The notes under the pieces: generated by a model
What the model saw: only the letters and a program-made list of their open reading frames with translations
What the model was told of the DNA's origin: nothing
Databases searched by the model: none
Part shown: one piece after another, positions 43,254 to 51,167 of the stretch
Position numbering within the stretch: the first letter of the stretch is position 1
Layout of the letters: every line of letters starts with the position of its first letter
NCBI GenBank assembly: GCA_036826475.1
Contig: DAISWG010000008.1
Span: 11,588 to 75,587, forward strand
Direction of reading: 5' to 3'
DNA: 64,000 nucleotides
Origin: Miltoncostaea sp036826475
GTDB lineage: Bacteria > Actinomycetota > Thermoleophilia > Miltoncostaeales > Miltoncostaeaceae
Position numbers and translations under genes: made by a program

Positions 43254-44130
43254 GCCGCGCCGCGATCGCGTCGGCCACCCGGCCGGCGCCGCCCTCGGAG
43301 AACAGCAGGAACAGGGAGGGCTCGACCAGCTCGAGCTCCAGCACCACCGGGTCGCCGGCATCGTCGGGGATCACGTCCACGCGGGCGTAGAGCGACGGCC
43401 CGCCGGGGATCGCCGCGAGCGCGGCCTCGGCCACCGCCAGCTCCGCCGCGGTGGGGGTGGCGGGACGGATGTCCTCCTCCACGAACAGCCCGCCCACGAC
43501 CGCGAGGCCGGGGACGAGCATCGGCCCCTTGCGGCAGGCGTGGCTGAAGCGCCCCTCCAGGAACACGAGCGCCGTCTCCCCGCGCTCCCCCTCCACCGCC
43601 TCGAGGTACGGCTGCGCCATCGCCACCCGCCCCTCCCGATGGAGCCGCGCCACGTGCTCGACCGCCTCTCCGGGGGCGCGTTCATTCGATCGCCCCCCCG
43701 AATTCATTCGATACCTCGACGTGTCGATCGAACCCGCCGACACGGCCGGCTTGACCACCACCTGGGGGGCGCCGGGCCAGTCCATGCGCTCCCCGGGGGC
43801 GGCGAAGGCGGTGGGGACGGTCGGGATCCCGGCGTCGCGGAGGTCGGCGAGGTAGCGCTTGTCGCTGCTCCAGCGCAGGTGCGCCGGCGGGTTCACGACC
43901 GCGGTGAGCGCCGCGGTGCGCTCCGCCCACCCGAGGAACGCGTCGCGGCGGTGGACGTAGTCCCAGACGGACCGGATCACCACCAGGTCGAACACCGCCC
44001 AGCCGACCTCCGGGTCGTCCCACAGCACCACCTCGTGCGGGACGCCCCGCGCTGCGAGCGCCGCGGTCAGGGGCGGGAGGTCGTCGTCCAGGTCCCGGGC
44101 GGGCGCCGCGGTGACGAGGGCGACGCTCAA
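43222..44130 (-). CDS. ATP-grasp protein (RimK/DcsG-like)
   Basis: A 302-residue ATP-grasp enzyme. The ATP-binding lysine region is QVVVKPAVSAGS, and the metal-binding end is LYARVDVIPDDAG...LELELVEPSLFL, close to the COG0189/cycloserine-ligase-like group. Members ligate a carboxylate to an amine; substrate unknown. It starts at TTG 44130, overlapping the kinase stop (TTGA). Between residues ~130 and ~150 lies an atypical insert, RMNSGGRSNERAPG, encoded by AT-richer codons and bounded by two copies of TTCATTCGAT on the plus strand. Confidence 0.85.
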   Translation of the reverse strand: MSVALVTAAPARDLDDDLPPLTAALAARGVPHEVVLWDDPEVGWAVFDLVVIRSVWDYVHRRDAFLGWAERTAALTAVVNPPAHLRWSSDKRYLADLRDAGIPTVPTAFAAPGERMDWPGAPQVVVKPAVSAGSIDTSRYRMNSGGRSNERAPGEAVEHVARLHREGRVAMAQPYLEAVEGERGETALVFLEGRFSHACRKGPMLVPGLAVVGGLFVEEDIRPATPTAAELAVAEAALAAIPGGPSLYARVDVIPDDAGDPVVLELELVEPSLFLLFSEGGAGRVADAIAARLSAGSPTAPG

Positions 44131-45500
44131 CCGAGCGGCAGCCTCACCTCGAACCGCGTGTCGTGCGGCGAGGACGCCAGGCGCACCTGACCGCGGTGGT
44201 TCTCGATGATGCGGCGGACGATGTCGAGGCCCAGGCCGGTCCCCTTGCCGACTTCCTTCGTGGTGAAGAACGGCTCGAACAGCCGGCTCTGGAGCTCGGG
44301 GGGCACCCCGGGGCCGTCGTCGCACAGCTCCACCGTGATGCCGTCCGGGACCGGGCGGGTGCGGATGGTGATGGTGCCGTCCCCGTCCACCGCGTCGATC
44401 GCGTTGTCGAGCAGGTTCGTCCACACCTGGTTGAGTTGGGAGGCGTGGGCCGTGATCCGCGGCAACGTCCGGTCGTAGTCGCGCACCACCCGCACGTCGC
44501 CCTTCTTCAGCTTGTGGTTGAGCATCGTGAGGGTGCTCTCGATGCCGTCGTGCACGTCGATCGTCTGGGTCTGGGCGCGGTCCATGTACGTGTAGTCCTT
44601 CACGGCGGCCACGATCTCGGAGATGCGGGCGGTGCTGTCGTGCAGCTCCGTCACCAGGCCGCGGGCGGTGAGCGACGCGACCACCCAGTCGAGCGCCGCG
44701 CCGAGGGCCGTCCCCGCGTGGCCCTCCACGCGCGCCACCCACTCGCCGTCGATCCCCGCCTCCGCCAGCGGGGGCGCGAGGCGCCACCCCTCCAGCCCCC
44801 TGCCGTCCAGGAGGTCGGCCAGCTCGTCCTCGCGGTCGGCCGCCTCCAGCCCCGACGCCGGGCCCTGCGCCAGGGCCCGGGCGACCGCCTCCTCCTGCAG
44901 CTCCACCAGGCTGCCGGCGTCCTCGCGCTCAACGCCGCTGCACACGAACGCCCGGAGGGTGTCGTTGAGCACCTCGAACTGGCGCGCCAGCTCCGATGCG
45001 CTGCGCCGCGCCGCCGCCGCCGGGTTGTTGAGCTCGTGCGCCAGCCCGGCCGACAGGGTCCCGAGCGCCGCGAGCTTCTCCCGCTCGCGCATGATCGCCT
45101 CGGCGCCCTGGTGGACCGGCGCGATCATCCGCAGCGCCTTCTTCAGCACGCTCTTCTCGTCGCGCATGAGGCGCCGGAACTCGTCGCCGGGCACCACGTA
45201 CATGCGGCTCGGGACCACCACCCGCCCGTCGGCCAGGCTGGGCTCCTCCGTGAGCAGGTTGGTGGCGCCGAAGTAGGTGGGGGCGGGCCGGGTGGCCATG
45301 ACCACCTCCTCGCCGCCGAGGACGCGCACCCACTCCACCGCGCCCTCCACCAGCACGCAGAACCGGTCGGCCGCCTGGCCGGTGCGCACCACGTAGTCGC
45401 CGGCGGCCAGGCGCTCCTCGGTGGCGACGGCGGAGAGCTTCTCCAGGCACGGGTCGCCCACCTCGTCGAACAGGTCGACCTGGCGGAGGGCGTCGATCAC
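44127..45500 (-). CDS. Histidine kinase with N-terminal cyclic-nucleotide-binding-type domain
   Basis: A 457-residue soluble kinase. Residues ~1-120 form a cNMP-binding/CRP-like beta-roll (LAAGDYVVRTGQAADRFCVLVEGAVEWVR), then a HisKA-type region with phospho-acceptor His155 in SAGLAHELNNP, an extra ~130-residue helical insert, and an HATPase_c domain (NLLDNAID, DDGPGVPPE, GKGTGLGLDIVRR). There is no membrane segment or PAS domain. It is coupled by GTGA to the receiver-thioredoxin-reductase gene, whose receiver is its obvious phosphorylation target. The signal could be a nucleotide, a small ligand or the redox partner. Confidence 0.88.
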   Translation of the reverse strand: MIDALRQVDLFDEVGDPCLEKLSAVATEERLAAGDYVVRTGQAADRFCVLVEGAVEWVRVLGGEEVVMATRPAPTYFGATNLLTEEPSLADGRVVVPSRMYVVPGDEFRRLMRDEKSVLKKALRMIAPVHQGAEAIMREREKLAALGTLSAGLAHELNNPAAAARRSASELARQFEVLNDTLRAFVCSGVEREDAGSLVELQEEAVARALAQGPASGLEAADREDELADLLDGRGLEGWRLAPPLAEAGIDGEWVARVEGHAGTALGAALDWVVASLTARGLVTELHDSTARISEIVAAVKDYTYMDRAQTQTIDVHDGIESTLTMLNHKLKKGDVRVVRDYDRTLPRITAHASQLNQVWTNLLDNAIDAVDGDGTITIRTRPVPDGITVELCDDGPGVPPELQSRLFEPFFTTKEVGKGTGLGLDIVRRIIENHRGQVRLASSPHDTRFEVRLPLG

Positions 45501-47212
45501 GCCAGCGTCCCCAGGTATTGGTGGACGAGCTGGACCGACATCGAGCCGTCCCCGACGGCGCCCGCCACCCGCTTGATGGAGCCCTGGCGCACGTCGCCCG
45601 CCACGAACACGCCCGGCAGGCTCGTCTCCAGCGTCAACGGGGGCCGCTCCAGCGGCCACGGCGGCCGCACGCCCGGGGCCCGCAGGTCCGGGCCGGCCAG
45701 GATGAAGCCGTGCTCGTCGCGCGCCACCTGGTCGCCGAGCCAGTCGGTGTTGGGGCTCGCCCCGATGAAGATGAACACCGAGCGGCCGGCGGCGCGATGC
45801 TCCTCGCGGGTGTCGCGGTCGCGCAGGGTCACGGCCTCCAGCGACGCCTCGCCGTGGGCCGCCACCACCTCGCAGCGCAGCCGCACGCGGATGTTGGGGG
45901 TCCCCTCGATCCGGTCGACCAGGTACTGCGACATCGAGTCGCGCAGGTCGGCGCCGCGGTGGACCAGCGTGACCGCCGCGGCGTGCCGGGCGAAGTACAG
46001 GGCCGCCTGGCCCGCCGAGTTGGCGCCGCCGACCACCACCACCTGCTCGCCCTCGCAGGCCAGCGCCTCGGTGCGCGAGCCGCCGTAGTAGAGGCCCCGC
46101 CCCGTCAGGGCGTCCCCTCCGGGGATGTCCAGGCGCCGGTACTGGACGCCCGTCGCGACCACCACGGCGTGGGCGGAGATCTCGTCGGAGCCGTCGAGCA
46201 CGATGGTCCGCGCCGGGCCGCGCGCCTCCAGGCGCATCGCGTCGGTCACCGACAGCAGCTCCGCGCCGAAGCGCCGCGCCTGGGCGGTGGCGCGTCGGGT
46301 GAGGTCGCCGCCGGAGAGCCCGACCGGGAAGCCGAGGTAATTCTCGATCCGGGAGCTCTGGCCGGCCTGGCCACCCGGGGCCTCGCGCTCCACCAGCACC
46401 GTCCGCAGCCCCTCGGACGCGCCGTACACCGCCGCCGCCAGCCCGGCGGGCCCGGCCCCGACGACCACCAGGTCGTAGAACCGGCCCTCCGCCCGCGTGC
46501 GCATCCCCAGGCGGTCGGCGACGGCCCGGTTGGACGGGGCGGTCATCACCTCGCCGTCGGGGAACACGAGCACCGGCAGCGCGGCCCCGGCGCCGCCCGC
46601 CGCGCCCAGCAGCACCTGCGCCTCGGGGTCGAGCTCCACGTCCAGCCACCGGTACGGCACGTTGTTGCGCGCCAGGAAGTCCTTCAGCTCGTGCGACTCC
46701 CGGGAGAAGCGGTGGCCGATCACCCGCACCGCCAGCTCCGGCGGCGCGCCCGCCTGCCAGTCGGCCAGCAGATCGTCGAGCACCGGGTAGAGCTGCTCCT
46801 CCGGCGGGTCCCACGGCTTCAGCAGGTAATGGTCGAGCGCGACCTTGTTGATCGCGTCGATCGCCGCCTGGGTGTCGGCGTATGCGGTCAGCAGCACGCG
46901 CTTGGCGTCGGGCGCAACCTCCAGGGCCCGCTCCAGGAACTCGACCCCGGTCATCTGCGGCATCCGCTGGTCGGCGACCATGAGGGCCACCGGCTCCTCG
47001 CGCAGCCGCACCTGACCGAGCATCTCCAGCCCCTGCGCGCCCGACTCGGCACGGAGCACGCGGTAGTGCTCGCCGTACTGGCGGCGCAGGTCCCGCTGGA
47101 CCGCGCGCGAGACCCCGGGGTCGTCGTCGACGCTGATCATCACGGGCTTGGCGTCGCGCTGGGCGGGCGCAGGGGGGACGGACTCGGGCACTCGCGCCCA
47201 TTCGTACCGCAT
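45497..47212 (-). CDS. Fused receiver / glutaredoxin-like / thioredoxin-reductase-like flavoprotein
   Basis: A 571-residue protein with three parts. Residues ~24-145 are a CheY-type receiver with phospho-Asp81 (VADQRMP), Thr109 and Lys132 (LKPWDPP). Residues ~160-238 resemble glutaredoxin but have no Cys (GHRFSRESHELK). Residues ~244-571 are thioredoxin-reductase-like: FAD loop VGAGPAG, NADPH loop VGGANSAGQ and FVAGDVRQGSIKR. Where thioredoxin reductases have CxxC, this has GLYYGGSR, so it cannot do dithiol exchange in the usual way. Such fusions are often named fused response regulator/thioredoxin-disulfide reductase. Its cognate kinase is encoded next. Confidence 0.88.
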   Translation of the reverse strand: MRYEWARVPESVPPAPAQRDAKPVMISVDDDPGVSRAVQRDLRRQYGEHYRVLRAESGAQGLEMLGQVRLREEPVALMVADQRMPQMTGVEFLERALEVAPDAKRVLLTAYADTQAAIDAINKVALDHYLLKPWDPPEEQLYPVLDDLLADWQAGAPPELAVRVIGHRFSRESHELKDFLARNNVPYRWLDVELDPEAQVLLGAAGGAGAALPVLVFPDGEVMTAPSNRAVADRLGMRTRAEGRFYDLVVVGAGPAGLAAAVYGASEGLRTVLVEREAPGGQAGQSSRIENYLGFPVGLSGGDLTRRATAQARRFGAELLSVTDAMRLEARGPARTIVLDGSDEISAHAVVVATGVQYRRLDIPGGDALTGRGLYYGGSRTEALACEGEQVVVVGGANSAGQAALYFARHAAAVTLVHRGADLRDSMSQYLVDRIEGTPNIRVRLRCEVVAAHGEASLEAVTLRDRDTREEHRAAGRSVFIFIGASPNTDWLGDQVARDEHGFILAGPDLRAPGVRPPWPLERPPLTLETSLPGVFVAGDVRQGSIKRVAGAVGDGSMSVQLVHQYLGTLA

Positions 47213-47307
47213 CCGGGCGCGTCGCGCCCCCGCCCCGGCCGGCGCCGCGGCGAGGGACGCGGCGCGCCAGGCCGGGACGGACGGTCAGCCGTCGCGCGGG
47301 CGCGTGA

Positions 47308-48708
47308 TCATTGCGACCCGGCGGTCGCCTCACCCTCCACGGGGCGGCCCAGCCGCTGCCAGGCGCCGACGCCGCCGCCCACCACGTGGATCACCTCCGC
47401 CACGTCGTGGCCGGAGACGAGGCTCGCCCCGATCGCGGCGCGCTGGCCGGAGCCGCAGATGACCGCCACGGGCCGCGCCGGATCGAGCTCGGGGACGGGG
47501 TCGCGCAGGGTGTGCCAGGGCCGGTGCAGCGCGCCGGGGATCCGCACCCGCCGCCACTCCGCCTCCTCGCGGACGTCGAGCACTTGGACGCCGGGGTCGG
47601 CGTCGATGCGGTCGGCCAGGGCGGCCACGTCCAGGCGGTCGATCCGCGCGATCGGGCGCCCCTCCTGGCGCCAGCTCGTCATGCCGCCGGCGAGGTGGCC
47701 CACCACGCCGTCGACGCCCACGGCGGTGGCCAGGCGGGCGGCGCGGCGCGAATCCTCGTCGTCGCGTCCCACCAGCACCACGTCCTGCCCGGGCGGCGCC
47801 AGCCACCCGAGGCGGGTGCCGAACCCCGCGCGCAGGGCGGTCACCGCGACGGAGCCGGGGATGTGGGCGTCGTCGAACTGGATGTCCGCGCGGACGTCGA
47901 TCACCAGCGCCCCCGCCGCCTGGCGGCGCGCGACCTGCCCAGGCGTCATCGGCAGCTCGGGCGCGTCCATCGTCACCAGCGGGCCGCGGTTGATGTCGAC
48001 GATGCGCCGGAAGTTCGGCGGCTGCGGCCCGATCGCGGCGAGCGACGCCGCGACGAAGCGGTCCTCCTCCAGCTCGGCCAGCTGGCGGTTGTGGGCCCGC
48101 TCGTAGCCGATGGTGCTGCTCACCTTCATGCTCATCGAGGGGCCGCCGCACAGGGAGCCCCCCAGGTGGCCCGGCCACACCTCCACCTCCGGCGCCATGC
48201 CCAGCAGCCCGCCGTGGAGGCTGCGGAAGATGTCGCGCGCCCCCTCCTCCGCGGCCACCGCCAGGTCGGGGCGCGCCACGTCGCCGACGAAGAGGGAGTC
48301 GCCGGTGAGGACCGCCCACGGCTCGGGCCCCCGGGTGGTGTCCACCAGGGCGAAGGCGGTGTGCTCCGGCCGGTGCCCGGGGGTGTGGAGGGCGATCACC
48401 CGGACGGCGCCCAGGTCGAGGGTCCATCCCTCGTCGATGGGCTCGTGGTCGTAGGCGGCGCCGGCGTCGCGGTGCACGTGGATCAGCGCGCCGGTCGCGG
48501 CGGCCAGCCGGCCGTGGCCGGAGACGTGGTCGGCGTGGGTGTGCGTCTCGAGGACGTGGGCGATGTGGACGCCCATGTAGCGCGCGAGCGCCAGGTACTC
48601 ATCGACCTCCAGGCGCGGGTCGACGACGGCCGCCACGCCCGCGTCCTCGTCGCCGACGAGGTACGACGCGCAGCCCAGGTCGTCGTTGATGACCTGCCTG
48701 AAGATCAA
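47308..48708 (-). CDS. Persulfide-dioxygenase-like MBL fold with two rhodanese domains
   Basis: A 466-residue protein. Residues ~1-230 are a metallo-beta-lactamase fold with the THTHADH metal motif and TGDSLFVGDVARPDL, as in ETHE1/persulfide dioxygenases. Two rhodanese domains follow: the first (~255-350) lacks the catalytic Cys (VVLVGRDDED), the second (~365-460) has Cys418 in ICGSGQRA. It oxidises glutathione- or other low-molecular-weight persulfides and moves sulfane sulfur. I start it at TTG 48708 because the family begins Met-IFRQ and no ATG/GTG lies there. It diverges from a CsoR regulator. Confidence 0.88.
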   Translation of the reverse strand: MIFRQVINDDLGCASYLVGDEDAGVAAVVDPRLEVDEYLALARYMGVHIAHVLETHTHADHVSGHGRLAAATGALIHVHRDAGAAYDHEPIDEGWTLDLGAVRVIALHTPGHRPEHTAFALVDTTRGPEPWAVLTGDSLFVGDVARPDLAVAAEEGARDIFRSLHGGLLGMAPEVEVWPGHLGGSLCGGPSMSMKVSSTIGYERAHNRQLAELEEDRFVAASLAAIGPQPPNFRRIVDINRGPLVTMDAPELPMTPGQVARRQAAGALVIDVRADIQFDDAHIPGSVAVTALRAGFGTRLGWLAPPGQDVVLVGRDDEDSRRAARLATAVGVDGVVGHLAGGMTSWRQEGRPIARIDRLDVAALADRIDADPGVQVLDVREEAEWRRVRIPGALHRPWHTLRDPVPELDPARPVAVICGSGQRAAIGASLVSGHDVAEVIHVVGGGVGAWQRLGRPVEGEATAGSQ

Positions 48709-48725
48709 CGCCCCGGACGCTATAC

Positions 48726-48742
48726 ATACTCCGGGGTGGTAT
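48726..48742. promoter_or_regulatory. CsoR-type operator in divergent promoter
   Basis: ATACTCCGGGGTGGTAT has ATAC/GTAT ends around a G/C core, like the CsoR/CstR operators. It overlaps promoter elements for both genes: on the minus strand TTGCAT and TATAGC with a 16-base gap, on the plus strand TATACA at 48721. It would let the regulator control itself and the persulfide gene. Confidence 0.55.
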
Positions 48743-48756
48743 GCAAGACTTCGTGC

Positions 48757-49062
48757 ATGGCGACGACCGACGACACGCACGTCCCCGGCTACTCGGCCGC
48801 GGACTCCACCGAGGCGGTCCTGAAGCGGCTCCGCAGGGTCGAGGGGCAGGTGCGCGGGATCGCCGGGATGGTCGAGGACGAGCGCTACTGCATCGACATC
48901 CTCCAGCAGATCTCCGCGGCCCAGGCGGCGCTCGACAAGGTCGCGATCGCGCTGGTCGACGACCACGTGCGTCACTGCGTGATGGGCGCCGACGCCTCCA
49001 ACCAGGACGAGATGCGCGCGGAGCTCATGACGGCCCTCACCCGGATGATCGGCCGCCGCTAG
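48757..49062 (+). CDS. csoR: CsoR-family metal/persulfide-sensitive repressor
   Basis: A 101-residue all-helical DUF156 repressor: VLKRLRRVEGQVRGIAGMVEDERYCIDILQQ split by conserved residues. Cys45, His70 and Cys74 have exactly the spacing of the Cu(I) ligands of CsoR (25 and 4 residues apart), whereas persulfide-sensing CstR keeps the two Cys without the His. Genomic context (divergent persulfide dioxygenase-rhodanese) would instead suggest CstR, so the effector is ambiguous. It probably binds the ATAC..GTAT element between the genes. Its stop overlaps the end of the convergent MFS gene. Confidence 0.88.
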   Translation: MATTDDTHVPGYSAADSTEAVLKRLRRVEGQVRGIAGMVEDERYCIDILQQISAAQAALDKVAIALVDDHVRHCVMGADASNQDEMRAELMTALTRMIGRR

Positions 49063-50633
49063 GGAGCGACCCTCCCGACCCGGCTCCCGGCGGGCTCCAG
49101 GGCGGGGCCGGGGGCGGGGGCGCCGGGACGACGGGTGTGGCGGGGGATGAGGAGGCAGCCGGCGGCGCCGATGACCGCGACGGTCCCGGCGAGGGCGAAC
49201 GTGGTGGTGTACCCCGATTCGGCCGGGATGCCGCCGGTGCCCGCGATGGTCTGGGCGCTCAGGATCGCGGCGCCCACCTGGCCGCCGATGACCCCGCCGA
49301 TGGTCCGCATCACCGTGTTCATGCCCATCGCGACCCCGGTGACCGCGGGGGCGACGGCGTCGATGATCAGCTTCGCCAGCATCGAGTAGACCAGTCCGAC
49401 GCCGACGCCGATCAGGGTCATGGCGACCACGATCTCCAGGCCTGTCGCGTGCAGGCCCGCCAGGACGAACCCTCCGGCGCCGAGGATGAGCATCCCCGCC
49501 ATCGTGAGGTTCCGGGCGCCGACGCGCGTCTCCAGCATCCCCCCGATCGGGCCGACCACCAGCATCACCGCGCTCGCCGGGAGCAGGTACAGCCCCGCCT
49601 CGATCACGCTCGCCCCGAAGCCGTAATCGACGAGCGACGCGACATCCGCGGGCAGCCCCGTGCCCGTCTGGACGAAGCTCGGAACCAGCAGGAAGGTCCC
49701 GAACATCGCGAAGCCCGCCAGCACCGCCGCGATGTTCGTCCAGAAGACCGCGCGCTCGCGCATCATCCCGATGTCGATCAGCGGCTCCGGCACCCGCAGC
49801 TCCACCCACACCCACAGCACCAGGGCCGCCAGCGAGATCGCGAACGCCCCAAGGGTCGCCGCGCTCAGCCAGCCCCACCGCTCGCCCTCGCTCAGCCCCA
49901 CGAGGAGCGCGGCCAGGCCGACCGAGAGGGTGAGGGCGCCCCACCAGTCCAGCCGCGCGGGGGTGCGCACCGGCGACTCCGGCACGAGCAGCCACACCAG
50001 CACCAGCGCGATCGCCGGGGGGATCGCCCCGATCCAGAACAGCCACGTCCACGGGAGGTGCTCCAGGATCACCCCCGACAGCACCAGGCCCACGCCGCCG
50101 CCCACACCGAACGTCGCCGACAGCAGCCCCAGCCCCACCCCGACCCGCTCGGGCGGGAACTCGTCGCGGATGATCCCGAACGACAGCGGGAAGATCGCGC
50201 CGGCCGCCCCCTGCAGCCCGCGGGCGACGATCAGCATCACGATCGAGCTCGACAGGGCCGCCGCGACCGTCCCGGCCACGAACACCAGCATCGAGATCAC
50301 CAGCAGCAGGCGCTTTCCGTGGATGTCGCCCAGCTTCCCCAGCAGCGGCGTCGCCACCGCCGACGTCAGCAGGAACGCGGTGAACACCCACGTCACCCAC
50401 GTGTTGGTCGTGTCCAGGTCGCGCTGGATCGTGGGGAGCGCCGGCACCACCAGGGTCTGCTGCAGCACGTACGAGACCGCCGCGATCGAGAGGATCGCGA
50501 GGGTCAGGCCGGGGCGGCGGGCGTCGTGGGCGGTCAGGGCTGGCTCCGGCGAGCGGGGCGGACGGCGCCCTTGCAGGGTACAAGCGACGCGGCCCGCGCG
50601 GATGGGTGTACCGGGGTGCGTGCCGTCCCGCAT
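49059..50633 (-). CDS. MFS multidrug exporter (DHA2, 14 TM)
   Basis: A 524-residue major facilitator of the EmrB/QacA group with about 14 helices; motif A is GKLGDIHGKRLLL and motif C is GVGGGVGLVLSGVI. It exports drugs or lipophilic compounds with protons. It diverges from a marR gene, the classic arrangement for MarR-controlled efflux. The assigned ATG at 50633 gives a 40-residue hydrophilic leader that overlaps the candidate operator and the marR -10, so the true start may lie downstream, although no ATG, GTG or TTG was found before the first helix. Confidence 0.87.
   Translation of the reverse strand: MRDGTHPGTPIRAGRVACTLQGRRPPRSPEPALTAHDARRPGLTLAILSIAAVSYVLQQTLVVPALPTIQRDLDTTNTWVTWVFTAFLLTSAVATPLLGKLGDIHGKRLLLVISMLVFVAGTVAAALSSSIVMLIVARGLQGAAGAIFPLSFGIIRDEFPPERVGVGLGLLSATFGVGGGVGLVLSGVILEHLPWTWLFWIGAIPPAIALVLVWLLVPESPVRTPARLDWWGALTLSVGLAALLVGLSEGERWGWLSAATLGAFAISLAALVLWVWVELRVPEPLIDIGMMRERAVFWTNIAAVLAGFAMFGTFLLVPSFVQTGTGLPADVASLVDYGFGASVIEAGLYLLPASAVMLVVGPIGGMLETRVGARNLTMAGMLILGAGGFVLAGLHATGLEIVVAMTLIGVGVGLVYSMLAKLIIDAVAPAVTGVAMGMNTVMRTIGGVIGGQVGAAILSAQTIAGTGGIPAESGYTTTFALAGTVAVIGAAGCLLIPRHTRRPGAPAPGPALEPAGSRVGRVAP
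50570..50584. promoter_or_regulatory. Candidate MarR operator
   Basis: CTTGCAGGGTACAAG is an imperfect palindrome (CTTGCA / TACAAG, five of six positions pairing across a GGG centre). It lies about 60 bases before marR and within the 5' region of the divergent MFS gene, where a MarR dimer would be expected to bind. Confidence 0.4.
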
Positions 50634-50638
50634 AGGAT
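50633..50638 (+). promoter_or_regulatory. -10 hexamer for marR
   Basis: TAGGAT ends 6 bases before the ATG at 50645, giving a leaderless transcript. It overlaps the assigned ATG of the divergent MFS gene on the other strand. Confidence 0.5.
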
Positions 50639-50644
50639 CGCCTC

Positions 50645-51124
50645 ATGGAGCAGACCCGGACGCTCGACGACGTCGTCGACGGACTCCACGCCCTCCGTGG
50701 CTCGCTCGCACGCCTCATCCTGGCCCGGGCCGAGCGCCGGCACACCGCCGCGACGGCCGGAGAGCGCCTCTCCACCCCCCAGCACCTCGCGCTGTCCGCC
50801 CTCGCCGCCGGGCCCCTCGGCACCTCCGAGCTGGCGGCGCGCACCGGCGTGGCGGTGAGCACCGCCACGCGGATGATCCAGGGGCTCGAGCGCCCCGGCT
50901 ACGTCTGCCCCGCCGAGGGCGGCGGGGGCGACCGCCCCCCCCCCTTCGTGCGGCTCCCCCACTTGGGGCGCGGCACCCCCGACGAGGGCGACGCCGCCCT
51001 GCGCGCCCGCCTCCGGGGCCTCATCGAGCCGCTGTCCCCCGACCAGCGGGAGCTGATCCTGGAGGCCGTCTCGGTGATCACCCGCACCATGGAGTCGCAG
51101 GACGCCGTGAGCCCCGCGGGGTGA
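50645..51124 (+). CDS. MarR-family regulator with poly-C tract
   Basis: A 159-residue winged-helix regulator: STPQHLALSALAAGPLGTSELAARTGVAVSTATRMIQGLE is a clear MarR DNA-binding core (split across helices 3-4). The wing normally continues with a DxRxx(R)LxLT strand, but here it reads GGGGDRPPPFVRLPHLGRG, encoded around a run of ten C residues at 50935-50944. The tail (LSPDQRELILEAVSVI) again looks normal. The odd wing may reflect a pair of compensating indels, real variation or assembly error. It probably represses the divergent MFS exporter. Confidence 0.75.
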   Translation: MEQTRTLDDVVDGLHALRGSLARLILARAERRHTAATAGERLSTPQHLALSALAAGPLGTSELAARTGVAVSTATRMIQGLERPGYVCPAEGGGGDRPPPFVRLPHLGRGTPDEGDAALRARLRGLIEPLSPDQRELILEAVSVITRTMESQDAVSPAG

Positions 51125-51167
51125 ACCAGGTCGCCGGGATCACGTGTCGTCCGCCGGAGGAACCCGC

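Noticed and set aside
43222..44130. D-cycloserine biosynthesis cluster suggested by DcsG-like ATP-grasp
   Set aside because: No other dcs-type gene is present and ATP-grasp proteins of this group are common.
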